From an uncultured Gammaproteobacteria bacterium (GTDB lineage: Bacteria > Pseudomonadota > Gammaproteobacteria > Eutrophobiales > Eutrophobiaceae), in NCBI GenBank assembly GCA_951812995.1, contig CATOTD010000001.1:1-64000 (forward strand): a stretch of DNA of 64,000 nt, read 5' to 3'. Positions within the stretch are counted from its first letter, which is position 1, and every line of letters begins with the position of its first letter. The position numbers were made by a program, and so were the translations under genes. The notes beneath the pieces are model-generated. The model saw only the letters and a list, made by a program, of their open reading frames with translations. It was not told where the DNA came from and did no database searches. Positions 8,848 to 19,037 of the stretch are shown piece by piece.

Positions 8848-9954
8848 ATGGGCCTTACCGAAATATTGCATGCAGGATTAAATTTCTTTGGTGAAGAGAC
8901 TTGGGTGGCGCAGGTCTTTATTGTGGTTTTTATTACGGCGTTCTTAAACTGGACTCAAAAAAGAATTATTGCACGCTTCATTATCAAGCTCGAACGCACT
9001 CAAACCTATTGGGATGATGCGCTGTTTGAAGCGGCGAGAAAGCCCCTCACGTTTTTAATCTGGATTATTGGATTAACCTTTGCGGCTGATCTTGTCAAGC
9101 ATGAATCAGAGGCCATGATCTTTAGTGCTGTTGCGCCGATCCGCGAGGTCGGTGTCATTGTTGTCATCAGCTGGTTTCTGATCCGTTTTATCGGTCAGGC
9201 AGAGATTGGTCTCGTTGAGCGCAAGCAAACTGCAGGTGAGCCATTTGATAAGACCACAGCCGATGCGGTTGCTAAATTATTACGCATTTCCATCATCATT
9301 ACTGCCGCTCTGGTTGCCATGCAAAACCTCGGTTACAGCATCTCTGGTGTATTAGCCTTTGGTGGCATTGGTGGTATTGCTGTTGGTTTCGCAGCCCGTG
9401 ATTTATTGGCAAATTTCTTTGGCGGCCTCATGATCTATATGGATCGTCCATTTGATGTTGGCGATTGGATCCGCTCACCCGATCAGGAGATCGAAGGCAC
9501 CGTCGAAAAAATAGGCTGGCGTTTAACGACCATAAAGACTTTTGACAAACGCCCTTTGTATATTCCCAATGCAATATTCACGAGTATCTCCGTTGAAAAC
9601 CCATCACGCATGTCCAATAGGCGCATCATGGAAACGATTGGTATTCGGTACGATGATGTAAGCCGGATGCGAGATATTATTGATGATGTTAAGGCAATGT
9701 TAAAAGCGCATGAGGCCATTGATAGAAATCAGACATTGATCGTCAATTTCAATGAGTTTGCGGCATCTTCACTTAATTTTTTTATTTACACGTTCACCAA
9801 AACCACAAACTGGATCGAGTTTCATGATGTCAAACAAGATGTTTTATTAAAAGTTATCGACATTATTGAAGCGCATGGTGCGGAATGTGCCTTTCCAACA
9901 TCAACCTTGCATGTCCCGTCTGGCATTACAGTGACGGATGAGAAAACGGGTTAA
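8848..9954 (+). CDS. Mechanosensitive ion channel, MscS family
   Basis: 368 residues with several N-terminal membrane helices and the MscS core. The pore helix is rich in Gly/Ala (GGIGGIAVGFAARDLL), followed by the beta domain with FDVGDWI and a cytoplasmic C-terminal domain. It would open under membrane tension to release solutes. The size and extra helices resemble YnaI/YbdG-like or MscMJ-like channels rather than the smaller MscS. It stands between the TraB-like gene and dapF as an independent unit. Confidence 0.9.
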   Translation: MGLTEILHAGLNFFGEETWVAQVFIVVFITAFLNWTQKRIIARFIIKLERTQTYWDDALFEAARKPLTFLIWIIGLTFAADLVKHESEAMIFSAVAPIREVGVIVVISWFLIRFIGQAEIGLVERKQTAGEPFDKTTADAVAKLLRISIIITAALVAMQNLGYSISGVLAFGGIGGIAVGFAARDLLANFFGGLMIYMDRPFDVGDWIRSPDQEIEGTVEKIGWRLTTIKTFDKRPLYIPNAIFTSISVENPSRMSNRRIMETIGIRYDDVSRMRDIIDDVKAMLKAHEAIDRNQTLIVNFNEFAASSLNFFIYTFTKTTNWIEFHDVKQDVLLKVIDIIEAHGAECAFPTSTLHVPSGITVTDEKTG

Positions 9955-10011
9955 GGCGCAAACACCTTGGTGGCCGCTTGCATGATGCTAGATAGACGAT
10001 AATCTGTGCCA

Positions 10012-10842
10012 ATGGAACAGCCATTCACAAAAATGCAAGGTATCGGCAATGATTTTGTCGTGTTTGATGCACGCTCGCAACCACTCACGCTCACGCGGGA
10101 ACAAATCCGCCACATCGCTGATCGTCAATTGGGTATCGGTTGTGATCAAGTCTTGTTATTAGAGCCGCCGAAAAGTGTTGACGCAGACGTTTACTACCGC
10201 ATCTTCAATGCCGATGGTGGTGAGGTGATGCAGTGTGGTAATGGTGCCCGCTGTGTCGCAGTATATCTCAAGCAAAAAGGATTGGTGCGTAAAGGCCGGG
10301 CGATTGCGGAAACCAGTACCGGTCGTCTCGGCTTGCAAATTGACGATCATGATAACGTCAGCGTGAATATGGGTGTGCCCGAGTTTGAGCCGGCCCGGAT
10401 TCCGTTGCAAGTCGATAAGCAAAGAGCAACATATCAACTTAAACTTGGGACTGATGCGATCACATTTGGCGCGGTCTCCATGGGCAATCCCCATGCCGTC
10501 ATCGTTGTGGATGATATAGATCAGACACCCGTGCATGTCATCGGCGCGGCGTTACAATCAAACGCGCTGTTTCCAGAGAGTGTCAATGTGGGTTTTATCC
10601 AGATATTGAACCGACAGGCGTTCAGACTTCGAGTCTATGAGCGGGGAGCGGGCGAAACCCTTGCCTGTGGTAGCGGTGCGTGTGCGGCGATGGTTATTGC
10701 TTGCCAGCAAGGGTATCTGGAAGGGACCATAGATGCAACGTTACGCGGTGGCCACTTAACGTTATCCTGGGCCGGCATAGGCGCGCCCGTTTATATGGAA
10801 GGCACAGCAGCTATCGTATTTGAGGGGAAAATTAAATTATGA
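10012..10842 (+). CDS. dapF: Diaminopimelate epimerase
   Basis: Converts LL- to meso-diaminopimelate for lysine and peptidoglycan synthesis. Both catalytic cysteines are present, C75 in CGNGARC and C219 in ACGSGACA. The ATG at 10012 is preferred because it gives MEQPFTKMQGIGNDF, close to family N-termini; an in-frame GTG at 10006 would add two residues. The stop overlaps the next start by ATGA, and the order dapF-DUF484-xerC is the familiar gammaproteobacterial arrangement. Confidence 0.94.
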   Translation: MEQPFTKMQGIGNDFVVFDARSQPLTLTREQIRHIADRQLGIGCDQVLLLEPPKSVDADVYYRIFNADGGEVMQCGNGARCVAVYLKQKGLVRKGRAIAETSTGRLGLQIDDHDNVSVNMGVPEFEPARIPLQVDKQRATYQLKLGTDAITFGAVSMGNPHAVIVVDDIDQTPVHVIGAALQSNALFPESVNVGFIQILNRQAFRLRVYERGAGETLACGSGACAAMVIACQQGYLEGTIDATLRGGHLTLSWAGIGAPVYMEGTAAIVFEGKIKL

Positions 10843-11561
10843 GTGGACAGGAAACAAAAAACTTAAAACCCGACCCGCTTACAGATGACCGGGTGGTTCA
10901 GTTTCTTAAAGATAACCCCGAATTTTTTAATCAATATCCGGCTGTGCTTGCTGATCTAAAAATTCCACATGATCACGGTGTTGCAGTATCGCTGATCGAG
11001 AAACAGATCGCTGTCCTGCGCGAACAAAATCAACAAACTCGCAAGCGTTTGCACGAACTCATAGAAATCGCTCGTCAAAATGAAGCCCTCGCCCGACGTA
11101 TGCATCAACTTGCATTAACGCTTATGGATGCTGATGATCCGAAGACTATTTTTGATACGCTGTATACCAATCTAAAAAAGGACTTTCGCGCTGATCGCGC
11201 AGTGATTCGCCTGTTTGCCAGGCCTACTTTTATAGATAACCGTGTCACTGATGAATTTGCCGGCAATGCTACACCCGAACAATCTCTGTTTGAAAGTGTC
11301 ATGGAGAAGCGCTTGCCATTAAGTGGCCGCCTGCAACATCAGCAACAAGTGTTTTTGTTTGGTGATGAGGGTCATAACATTGCGTCTGCTGTATTGATAC
11401 CGCTGCATGGTAAAAAATGGGGCGGCATACTTTCTATTGGGAGTTTTGATGCCGCGCGTTTTCAGGTCGGCATGGGTGTTGAGTTACTGGCGAACCTAGG
11501 TGAGATATTGAGTTTTATTTTGAAACCCTGGGTTGAGGAAACCTGGGTTGAGGAAAATTAA
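10839..11561 (+). CDS. DUF484 family protein (GAF-like)
   Basis: 240 residues of the DUF484 family, which has a GAF-like fold and is conserved between dapF and xerC in many gammaproteobacteria. The N-terminus has the typical FLKDNPEFF signature, then a coiled stretch (~50-80) and a GAF-like region. The last residues contain a small duplication (WVEETWVEE) caused by an imperfect 15-base tandem repeat near 11530-11556. Role unknown; genomic linkage to xerC is conserved but unexplained. Confidence 0.9.
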   Translation: MSGQETKNLKPDPLTDDRVVQFLKDNPEFFNQYPAVLADLKIPHDHGVAVSLIEKQIAVLREQNQQTRKRLHELIEIARQNEALARRMHQLALTLMDADDPKTIFDTLYTNLKKDFRADRAVIRLFARPTFIDNRVTDEFAGNATPEQSLFESVMEKRLPLSGRLQHQQQVFLFGDEGHNIASAVLIPLHGKKWGGILSIGSFDAARFQVGMGVELLANLGEILSFILKPWVEETWVEEN

Positions 11562-11567
11562 CCCAAA

Positions 11568-12467
11568 ATGCACTCGTCTGAGACCCTGTTACTTGAATCT
11601 TATATCAAAACCTTACACCACCTTTCTGATCATACTCGTAATGCTTATCGACGCGATCTGATCTACCTGCAAGACTTTTGTAAGAAACAAGCTATCGTTA
11701 AATGGTCTGATCTTGATTGTCGACAAGTCAGGGGTTTTGTTGCCTGGCGACATCGTCAAGGCACGAATGGTCGTTCTCTACAACGAAACTTGTCTGCCAT
11801 ACGATCTTTTTATCGCTATTTACTGGATGCAGGCAAGGCAAGAAATAATCCTGCCGAAGGTATCATCGCACCCAAAATGGCACGTAAACTCCCCCCGGTA
11901 TTAGATGCAGATCAAACGGCTCAATTAGTCGAGATTGAGGCGCAAGATGATTTGGCCATTCGTGACCGCGCCATGCTGGAGCTTATTTATTCTTCAGGTT
12001 TACGTTTGGCTGAACTAATCAGCATCAACATGGTTGATATTGATTTTCGCGATCGCGTGATAACGGTAATGGGTAAGGGCAAAAAAATGCGCAGTGTCCC
12101 GGTTGGGCAACATGCCATCAAGGCTATCGAGCATTGGCTTATAAAAAGACAACGTATGGCTAATGAACATGAGCAGGCATTATTCACCAGCACCCGGGGT
12201 AGGCGCATAAGTCCTCGATCTGTGCAAGCACGCTTAAAACAGTGGGCTATAAAACAAGGCCTGCCTACCCATGTGCATCCGCATATGTTGCGACATTCCT
12301 TTGCCAGTCATGTGTTGGAATCAAGCGGCGATTTACGCGCTGTTCAGGAATTACTCGGGCATGCAGATATCAGCACCACACAAGTTTACACACACCTCGA
12401 TTTTCAGCATCTGGCCGAGGTCTATGACAAGAGTCATCCGCGGGCGCGGCGCAAAAAACCGTCTTGA
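11568..12467 (+). CDS. xerC: Tyrosine recombinase XerC (dimer resolution)
   Basis: 299 residues, the usual length. An N-terminal SAM-like DNA-binding domain (~1-90) precedes the catalytic domain, with R146 (SGLRLAEL), the GKGKKMR lysine turn, HMLRHSFASH, LLGHADISTTQ and the nucleophile Y274 (VYTHLDF). It acts with XerD at dif to resolve chromosome dimers. It begins 6 bases after DUF484, in the conserved dapF-DUF484-xerC unit, and hslV follows. Confidence 0.94.
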   Translation: MHSSETLLLESYIKTLHHLSDHTRNAYRRDLIYLQDFCKKQAIVKWSDLDCRQVRGFVAWRHRQGTNGRSLQRNLSAIRSFYRYLLDAGKARNNPAEGIIAPKMARKLPPVLDADQTAQLVEIEAQDDLAIRDRAMLELIYSSGLRLAELISINMVDIDFRDRVITVMGKGKKMRSVPVGQHAIKAIEHWLIKRQRMANEHEQALFTSTRGRRISPRSVQARLKQWAIKQGLPTHVHPHMLRHSFASHVLESSGDLRAVQELLGHADISTTQVYTHLDFQHLAEVYDKSHPRARRKKPS

Positions 12468-12563
12468 TAAGACAGCTTGCGAATTTTCAGCCTAGATCGG
12501 GTTGACGTGGGCTTTAGTGTATTGCTCATGTACAATTCTGCTTTCTTAACCTGGAGTCAAAAT

Positions 12564-13097
12564 GTGGAACAATTCCGAGGCACAACCATATTATCTGTAC
12601 GCCGCAATGAACAGGTCGTTATAGGCGGCGATGGTCAAGTATCATTAGGCGACACCGTGATGAAAGGCAACGCCCGTAAGGTGCGGCGTTTATACGACGA
12701 AAAAATAATCGCTGGATTTGCCGGCGGTACAGCGGATGCGTTTACTCTGTTTGAACGGTTTGAATCCAAATTACAGAAGCATCAGGGTAATTTATTGCGA
12801 TCGGCTGTAGAACTGGCCAAGGATTGGCGCACCGATCGGATGTTGCGGCGACTCGAAGCACTATTGTGTGTAGCCGATAAAACGACTTCATTAATCATCT
12901 CGGGTAATGGCGATGTTATTGAACCGGAAGACGCTATTATGGCGATTGGATCAGGTGGTAATTACGCAAAATCTGCGGCGCTAGCCTTATTTGAAAATAC
13001 CGATATGAGTGCCCATGAAATTGTCAAAAAAGGCCTGGGTATCGCTGCGAATATTTGTATTTATACGAACTCAAACCTCACCATAGAAATATTATAG
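12564..13097 (+). CDS. hslV: ATP-dependent protease peptidase subunit HslV
   Basis: 177 residues. The GTG at 12564 is chosen because a GGAG ribosome-binding site lies 8 bases upstream and the resulting N-terminus, [14 protein letters not shown], matches the family, in which a short propeptide is removed to expose the catalytic Thr (T7 here). The open frame extends upstream to 12477, but that extension has no family similarity. HslV forms the dodecameric core of the HslUV protease. hslU follows 15 bases later. Confidence 0.94.
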   Translation: MEQFRGTTILSVRRNEQVVIGGDGQVSLGDTVMKGNARKVRRLYDEKIIAGFAGGTADAFTLFERFESKLQKHQGNLLRSAVELAKDWRTDRMLRRLEALLCVADKTTSLIISGNGDVIEPEDAIMAIGSGGNYAKSAALALFENTDMSAHEIVKKGLGIAANICIYTNSNLTIEIL

Positions 13098-13112
13098 AAC
13101 GCTAAAAATTTA

Positions 13113-14453
13113 ATGGAAAATCTGATGTCAGACTTAAGCCCACAGGCAATCGTTGCCGAACTTAATAAACACATTATTGGTCAGGATTCAGCTAAACGTG
13201 CTGTTGCAATTGCGTTACGCAATCGATGGCGGCGGATGCAGGTTGATGAATTGATTCGTAATGAAATCACACCAAAAAATATTTTAATGATTGGGCCAAC
13301 GGGCGTTGGTAAAACTGAAATTGCCCGGCGTCTTGCCAAACTCGCACAAGCACCCTTTATTAAAATAGAAGCAACCAAATTTACCGAAGTAGGATACGTC
13401 GGTCGTGATGCAGAATCTATCATCCGTGATCTGACCGATATTGCCATTAAACAGACACGCGAAATAGAAATGGAGAAAGTCCGCGATCAGGCAAATGCGG
13501 AGGCAATGGAAAGAGTATTGGATATATTATTGCCATCCGCACGCACGATGGATAAAAGGGACGAGGAAACCACTATAAATTCTACACGCGAAAAATTCAG
13601 ACAAATGATCGTCGCCGGAAAGTTTGATGATAAGGAAATTGAAGTAGACTTGAATACGCCCAGTATCGGCGTTGAGATCATGGCACCGCCAGGCATGGAA
13701 GAGATGACCAGCCAGTTGCAAGGCATGTTTCAGAATATGAACGCAGGCAAGAAGCAATCACGCAAGCTCAATGTAAAAAATGCGCTCAAGTTACTCACCG
13801 AAGAAGAAGCAGCAAAGCTATTGAATGAAGATGATATCAAGGCACGTACCATTGCGCTTGTTGAACAACACGGTATCGTTTTTCTGGATGAAATTGATAA
13901 GGTTACCCGCCGTTCTGAGACAAACGGCCTTGATGTTTCCCGCGAAGGTGTGCAACGTGATCTGTTACCTCTGGTAGAAGGGAGTACGGTAACAACAAAA
14001 TACGGTATGGTAAAAACGGATCATATTTTATTTATTGCATCGGGTGCGTTCCATCTGGCAAAACCATCGGATCTGATCCCCGAATTACAAGGCCGATTAC
14101 CTATTAGAGTAGAACTCAGTGCCTTGGTCGCGGATGATTTCATACGCATACTAACCGAACCTGATGCCTCATTAACGGAGCAATACACGCTGTTGTTGGC
14201 AACCGAAGGTGTCACTATTAACTTTACGGATGACGGTATTCGTCGCATTGCTGAAATTGCATTTCAGGTTAATGACACGACTGAAAACATTGGCGCACGT
14301 CGATTGCACACAGTGATGGAAAGGTTACTTGAAGCATTGTCGTTTGCCGCATCGGATAAAAGTGGTGAGGCTATCTCCATAGATGCCACGTACGTCAATG
14401 CACACTTGAACGAATGGGTTGAAAATGAAGACTTAAGCCGCTACATCCTGTAG
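13113..14453 (+). CDS. hslU: ATP-dependent protease ATPase subunit HslU
   Basis: 446-residue AAA+ unfoldase that feeds substrates to HslV. Walker A GPTGVGKT is at 61-68, the pore loop GYVGRD is near 92-97, and Walker B FLDEID precedes the sensor regions. The I-domain insertion lies in the middle third. A second ATG four codons in (MSDLSP) is an equally plausible start. It forms an operon with hslV. Confidence 0.95.
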   Translation: MENLMSDLSPQAIVAELNKHIIGQDSAKRAVAIALRNRWRRMQVDELIRNEITPKNILMIGPTGVGKTEIARRLAKLAQAPFIKIEATKFTEVGYVGRDAESIIRDLTDIAIKQTREIEMEKVRDQANAEAMERVLDILLPSARTMDKRDEETTINSTREKFRQMIVAGKFDDKEIEVDLNTPSIGVEIMAPPGMEEMTSQLQGMFQNMNAGKKQSRKLNVKNALKLLTEEEAAKLLNEDDIKARTIALVEQHGIVFLDEIDKVTRRSETNGLDVSREGVQRDLLPLVEGSTVTTKYGMVKTDHILFIASGAFHLAKPSDLIPELQGRLPIRVELSALVADDFIRILTEPDASLTEQYTLLLATEGVTINFTDDGIRRIAEIAFQVNDTTENIGARRLHTVMERLLEALSFAASDKSGEAISIDATYVNAHLNEWVENEDLSRYIL

Positions 14454-14482
14454 CAATACAGAAATTAATAAAATAGACCATC

Positions 14483-14854
14483 ATGCCAGAAAACAGGCCC
14501 GGCCCAAGCGTAATAAACCTGCATCAACAATCTCGTGTGCTTGAGATTGAGTACGATGATGGAGCACATTTTGAATTACCCTGTGAATACTTGCGTGTGT
14601 ACTCACCCTCCGCAGACGTTAGCGGCCATGGGCCGGGACAAGCAGTATTACAGGTGGGCAAGGAAAACGTCGCAATCAAAGAGATTGAGCCCGTCGGTCA
14701 TTACGCCATCAAATTAATCTTTGATGACGGGCATAATACCGGTCTTTATACATGGGAATATCTTTATGAATTAGGTGCGGCCAAGGAGCGTTACTGGCAT
14801 GATTATCTGGATGCCTTGAAGAAGGCCGGACATGTCCGTCATCAGCATGACTAA
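14483..14854 (+). CDS. DUF971 / gamma-butyrobetaine hydroxylase-like N-terminal domain protein
   Basis: 123 residues matching the stand-alone GBBH-like N-terminal (DUF971) family, recognisable by L.I.YDDG..F.LP.E.LR..SPSADV and the C-terminal GLYTWEYLYELG. It overlaps ubiE by 23 bases and follows hslU by 29, an arrangement common in gammaproteobacteria. Proposed roles involve iron-sulfur cluster handling, but nothing in the window tests that. Confidence 0.88.
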   Translation: MPENRPGPSVINLHQQSRVLEIEYDDGAHFELPCEYLRVYSPSADVSGHGPGQAVLQVGKENVAIKEIEPVGHYAIKLIFDDGHNTGLYTWEYLYELGAAKERYWHDYLDALKKAGHVRHQHD

Positions 14855-15593
14855 ACAAACAACAGATTATGGTTTTGAGCAAGTCGCTGTAGCGGAGAAA
14901 GCGCGGCGGGTAGATAAAGTCTTTACCTCGGTCGCGGCGAAGTATGATGTCATGAATGACATCATGTCATTTGGCATACACCGGTTGTGGAAGAAAAAGA
15001 TGGTGCATCTTTGCGCCATTAGAAAAAATTTTCAGGTTCTGGATCTGGCAGGTGGTACGGGTGATGTTGCCCGCTTAATCCATAAACAGATTGGGGATGA
15101 TGGTCGTGTGATACTAGGTGATATCAATGCCAGCATGTTACAGCAAGGGCGTAATCGTTTTATCGATAAAGGCATAATCAAAGGCGTTGATTATGTGCAA
15201 GCTGATGCTGAGGCATTACCTTTTGCAGATCATAGCTTCGACTGTATCACTATTGCGTTTGGTTTGCGTAATGTCGTTGATAAAGAAGCCGCGTTGCGTT
15301 CAATGTACAGCAAACTTAAATATGGTTCGCGGTTGCTCGTACTGGAATTTTCGAAGATTGTTGTCCCGATTTTGGACAAACTCTACGATCAATACTCATT
15401 CAGGTTAATCCCCTGGATTGGTAACGTTGTTGCCCATGATGCGGCAAGTTATCAATACCTGGTTGAGTCTATTCGCAGGCATCCCGATCAAGACACGCTG
15501 TCGGCAATGATGCAAAAAGCTGGCTTTGAAAACGTACAATATCATAATCTATCCGCTGGTATTGTTGCCATCCATCACGGTTATAAGTTATGA
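14832..15593 (+). CDS. ubiE: Ubiquinone/menaquinone methyltransferase UbiE
   Basis: 253-residue class I SAM methyltransferase for the C-methylation step of quinone synthesis. It shows the family block FTSVAAKYDVMNDIMSFG..RLWK, motif I VLDLAGGTGDVA, and ITIAFGLRNV in the middle. A start at 14847 (MTKQTTDYGF) is also reasonable. It overlaps DUF971 at its 5' end and ubiJ by ATGA at its 3' end, forming the standard ubiE-ubiJ-ubiB operon. Confidence 0.94.
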   Translation: MSVISMTKQTTDYGFEQVAVAEKARRVDKVFTSVAAKYDVMNDIMSFGIHRLWKKKMVHLCAIRKNFQVLDLAGGTGDVARLIHKQIGDDGRVILGDINASMLQQGRNRFIDKGIIKGVDYVQADAEALPFADHSFDCITIAFGLRNVVDKEAALRSMYSKLKYGSRLLVLEFSKIVVPILDKLYDQYSFRLIPWIGNVVAHDAASYQYLVESIRRHPDQDTLSAMMQKAGFENVQYHNLSAGIVAIHHGYKL

Positions 15594-16234
15594 ATGCTGT
15601 TGATAACACACCACCTGCATGGATAAGGTCTATTGAAACACTGATCAATAAGGCACTGCGGCTTGATGAAGAAACACTTTATGCTTTAGCCAAGCTCGAT
15701 GGCAAAGTCATCGCATTTCAATTCACCAATACACAACTGATTGTATTTTTATCTCCTTCCATAAAAGGGCTGGCAATGAATACGTTTTGTGCAAACAAAC
15801 CGGATGTCTTAATAAAAGGCACGCCTGCAAACTTCGTCATGATGTTGGCATCGGCAAAAAAAGCCACGACTAGCCTGCCAACCGATATGCAAATAACAGG
15901 CGACATAGGACTCGGCCAGGATTTTCAGAAAATTATGCAAAATATTCAAATCGATCTGGAAGAGCCTCTTGCTAAATGGGTTGGTGACGGGGCGGCCTAT
16001 CAGTTAGGTAAATTTTTTCGTGGTACAGGTAGTTTTGCGATTAATACGAGTAAAACGTTGGCACTGGATATGAGTGAATACCTGCGCTTTGAGACTGAAG
16101 TATTACCGGATGATTTATTAGTGGAAGCGTTTTGCAAAGACGTTGATGTACTGCGAGAAGATGTTGATCGTGTTGCCCAACGATTCAGCGCACTCGAAAC
16201 ACGCATAAATAATAAGCGAAAAGCGACTGGCTGA
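15590..16234 (+). CDS. ubiJ: Ubiquinone biosynthesis accessory factor UbiJ (SCP2-like lipid-binding)
   Basis: 214 residues with an N-terminal SCP2-type lipid-binding domain and a Glu/Arg-rich C-terminal helix. UbiJ organises the soluble ubiquinone biosynthesis complex and binds hydrophobic intermediates. Identity rests on the SCP2-like sequence (LIKGTPANFVMML, GDIGLGQDFQ) and its place between ubiE and ubiB, with ATGA overlap upstream and a 1-base overlap downstream. Confidence 0.88.
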   Translation: MNAVDNTPPAWIRSIETLINKALRLDEETLYALAKLDGKVIAFQFTNTQLIVFLSPSIKGLAMNTFCANKPDVLIKGTPANFVMMLASAKKATTSLPTDMQITGDIGLGQDFQKIMQNIQIDLEEPLAKWVGDGAAYQLGKFFRGTGSFAINTSKTLALDMSEYLRFETEVLPDDLLVEAFCKDVDVLREDVDRVAQRFSALETRINNKRKATG

Positions 16235-17892
16235 TGGAACAGATTCTGCGTTTATTGGCCATCCAAAAGGTGTTGATTAAATACGGTCTGGATGAATTTA
16301 TTTTTGCGACACATCTGTTTAGGCCGGTTCGACTTTTATTTTATATCTTCCCATGGAATTGGCTGGGTAGAAAAAAAGCCCCGCGTGCGCAACGGATGCG
16401 ATTAATGTTGGAAGAGTTAGGCCCCATCTATGTAAAACTGGGACAAATTTTATCTACTCGTCGGGATATAATACCCAAAGATATCGCGGATGAGTTTGCC
16501 CGACTACAAGATGCCGTAGCCCCCTTCTCTGGAAAAATTGCCCGCAAGATTATTGAAGATGCCTATGAGTGCGATCTCAGTGATGTGTTTCTGGCGTTTG
16601 ATGAAATACCATTAGCCTCTGCCTCAGTCGCGCAAGTGCATCGTGCAACACTTAAAGATGGAAGTGATTTTATCATTAAGGTCATCCGCCCGGATATTGC
16701 AACCTTGATACGCAAAGATCTGAATTTATTACATCTATTAGCAGAAAAAGCAGAAAAATATTATCACAAAGGCAAGGCCTTGCGATTCACTGGCGTGGTG
16801 ACTGAATTTGAAAAAACCTTGCTGAGTGAACTTGATCTGCAAAGAGAGGCGGCCAATGCTTCTCAATTACGCCGCAATTTTCTTAAAGAAGAACGCTACT
16901 ATGTCCCCAAAATAAATTGGGAATTAACCCGCCGCAATGTTTTGGCAATGGAGCGCGTAACGGGTATTCCAGTGCGTGATATTGATCAACTAAAAGCCGC
17001 TGGGGTCGATTTAAAATGGTTGGCTGAATATGGTGTTGAAATATTTTTCACGCAAGTCTTTCGCGACAACTTTTTTCATGCCGACATGCACCCTGGCAAT
17101 ATTTTTGTCGGCACGGATGCCATGGGTACGTCGGCAACCGTTAAAGTAATTGATTTTGGCATCATGTGTTCGTTAACCGAATTTGATCAACGTTATCTGG
17201 CGGATAACTTCATTGCCTTCTTAAATCGTAACTATCACCGCGTCGCGGCATTACATATCGAATCAGGTTGGGTGCCGAAAGGCACACGTCTGGATGAACT
17301 TGAGGCGGCGATTCGTACCGTGTGTGAGCCCTTACTCGTGCGTCCAATGCAGGAAATATCATTTGGCGAGTTATTGCAAAGGCTTATTCAAATTGCACGT
17401 AAGTTTGATGTTGAGATCATGCCGCAATTGATTATGTTACAAAAAACAATCATCAATATTGAAGGCATAGGCCGACAGCTTTATCCAGAACTCGATCTTT
17501 GGAAAACGGCACGGCCGCAATTGGAACGCTGGATGGATGAGCGTATCGGCGCGAAGGGGCTTTGGAAAGGGGCAAAACTCAATATTCCAAAATTAATCGA
17601 TCGCCTGCCGGATCTACCAAACCGATTTATTGATGTACTCGATCAAATACACGATGGCAAGATGGAAATGGAAAACAAGTCGGAAGAAATTCATCATCTG
17701 CGCGAAGAGATGAAAGTTTATAACCGCAGCACCGTCATGGCTGTCGTGGGCTCTGGTTTTCTCTTATCCGCCTCAATAATCTATGCACTCGGCAATGTAA
17801 CGCATGGTACATTTGCATCAGTACCCATTGTGTCCTGGTTATTGGGTTTTGCCGGGATGTTGCTGTTGTATCTATCCTGGCAACAGAAATAG
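16234..17892 (+). CDS. ubiB: Ubiquinone biosynthesis kinase-like protein UbiB
   Basis: 552-residue ABC1/ADCK atypical kinase-like protein needed for ubiquinone synthesis. It carries the KxGQ element KLGQ at 68-71, an Ala-rich nucleotide loop (LASASVAQVH), HADMHPGN near 285 and the metal-binding VIDFGIM. The C-terminus has two hydrophobic segments that anchor it in the inner membrane. Start and stop overlap with ubiJ by one base. Length is typical. Confidence 0.94.
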   Translation: MEQILRLLAIQKVLIKYGLDEFIFATHLFRPVRLLFYIFPWNWLGRKKAPRAQRMRLMLEELGPIYVKLGQILSTRRDIIPKDIADEFARLQDAVAPFSGKIARKIIEDAYECDLSDVFLAFDEIPLASASVAQVHRATLKDGSDFIIKVIRPDIATLIRKDLNLLHLLAEKAEKYYHKGKALRFTGVVTEFEKTLLSELDLQREAANASQLRRNFLKEERYYVPKINWELTRRNVLAMERVTGIPVRDIDQLKAAGVDLKWLAEYGVEIFFTQVFRDNFFHADMHPGNIFVGTDAMGTSATVKVIDFGIMCSLTEFDQRYLADNFIAFLNRNYHRVAALHIESGWVPKGTRLDELEAAIRTVCEPLLVRPMQEISFGELLQRLIQIARKFDVEIMPQLIMLQKTIINIEGIGRQLYPELDLWKTARPQLERWMDERIGAKGLWKGAKLNIPKLIDRLPDLPNRFIDVLDQIHDGKMEMENKSEEIHHLREEMKVYNRSTVMAVVGSGFLLSASIIYALGNVTHGTFASVPIVSWLLGFAGMLLLYLSWQQK

Positions 17893-17932
17893 TCGATACG
17901 TTTGCAATGCACACTCATCCGAGGAGGACATT

Positions 17933-18769
17933 ATGAACAAACAAGACCACGAAATATACGCTGTGCTGATTGATGCCGACAATATACTTGCCACACATGC
18001 CAGCGATATATTAAAAGAAGCCGCGCGGTTCGGAGAGCTTGCGCTGAGGCGCGTCTACGGCGACTGGGCATCTCCAAACCTGCTTAAATGGCGTAATGCT
18101 ACACGTGAGTTAGGCATGGTTGCGCGTCAGCAGACGGTCAACATCAGTGGCAAGAATGCCAGCGATATAGGTTTGGTTATAGATGCCATGGATTTGCTAC
18201 ACACCGGTCGGTTTGATGGCTTTGTGCTGGTCAGCTCGGACAGCGATTTTACCGCATTGGCCAATCGTCTGCGCGAGCAAGGCTTGAATGTCATCGGCAT
18301 CGGCGAAGATAAAACGCCCCGGCCATTACGCATGGCCTACAAGCAATTTATCCTGATCGAGAACATTATTAGTGATGCCATAACACCAGAACCCGCCCTT
18401 GCCAATGATAAAAATACGGCTAATTCCGTGCAAGACAATGACCAATCAACACCCGCTAAAAAAACCGCACCTAACAAAAAACCAGCCGTGCCTGCCGGTC
18501 AGCAAACTGCATCAAGCGGAAAACTAAAACCCGATGCGGCGGTTAAGTTGATTGTTGAGGCAATGGATAAAATTGAGCAAGACGATGATTGGTATAGCTT
18601 AGGTGTTTTAGGAAAATATATCCGGCGTGAAAACCCAGACTTTGATCCACGTACCTACGGCTGCACAAAACTGATTGATTTGTTTAAGAAACTTCCCCAT
18701 TATTTTGAAATGCGCAAGCCAGACACTCCAGGTGCTCAACCTGAAGTCAGTCTCGTCAATATAGTCTAA
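17933..18769 (+). CDS. NYN-domain nuclease-like protein with C-terminal OST-HTH/LOTUS domain
   Basis: 278 residues. The N-terminal NYN (PIN-like) domain shows the acidic residues LIDADN, SDIGLVIDAMD and SSDSDF expected of a metal-dependent RNase fold. A Lys/Ala/Pro-rich linker (~145-180) leads to a C-terminal LOTUS-like winged helix (SLGVLGKYIRRENPDFDP). The ATG at 17933 is chosen because a strong GAGGAGG site lies just upstream; the longer frame overlapping ubiB is not needed. Limkain-type NYN-LOTUS proteins are thought to act on RNA; no target is evident. Confidence 0.88.
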   Translation: MNKQDHEIYAVLIDADNILATHASDILKEAARFGELALRRVYGDWASPNLLKWRNATRELGMVARQQTVNISGKNASDIGLVIDAMDLLHTGRFDGFVLVSSDSDFTALANRLREQGLNVIGIGEDKTPRPLRMAYKQFILIENIISDAITPEPALANDKNTANSVQDNDQSTPAKKTAPNKKPAVPAGQQTASSGKLKPDAAVKLIVEAMDKIEQDDDWYSLGVLGKYIRRENPDFDPRTYGCTKLIDLFKKLPHYFEMRKPDTPGAQPEVSLVNIV

Positions 18770-18911
18770 AAAACAAAGCGGATGATGCCATCAGTCGCTA
18801 CAAAAATGCCGCTCGCTGTCACAATTCATCTCAAGCATGGCATAAGCCGTATTGAGACCTTGGCACAGAATACTTCATTTGAAAATTTTTATCCTGACAC
18901 TGGTTCAGTGT

Positions 18912-19037
18912 TCAGTCGCGGTGCGTGATTTCCGTCACCCGAGTTCTCTGACCTATCTCCCGAATGATTCTCTACAGCAGATTGTTCGTGCGGATACGGT
19001 TCCAGTGCTCCGCTGGAAACCGATAATACGTCAGGGT
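18912..19037 (-). pseudogene. Decayed C-terminal piece of an IS256-family transposase (second subgroup)
   Basis: On the complement this reads TLTYYRFPAEHWNRIRTNN, a stop, then RIIREIGQRTRV with later drift, matching the C-terminus seen more intact at 38300-38485. At least one internal stop and a divergent tail mark it as an old fossil. The rest of 18770-19284 holds no convincing gene. It is T/G-rich from 19120 on, with a short GGGTG/CACCC hairpin near 19187-19201 and a pair of near-identical TCTGAATT(A/G)ATCA motifs at 19050-19085. Confidence 0.6.

Noticed and set aside
12477..12563. N-terminal extension of HslV from the upstream ATG
   Set aside because: The added residues have no family similarity; the GTG at 12564 has a good ribosome-binding site and gives the conserved propeptide and catalytic Thr.
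17804..17932. N-terminal extension of the NYN protein overlapping ubiB
   Set aside because: It is a shadow of ubiB in another frame; GAGGAGG directly precedes the ATG at 17933.
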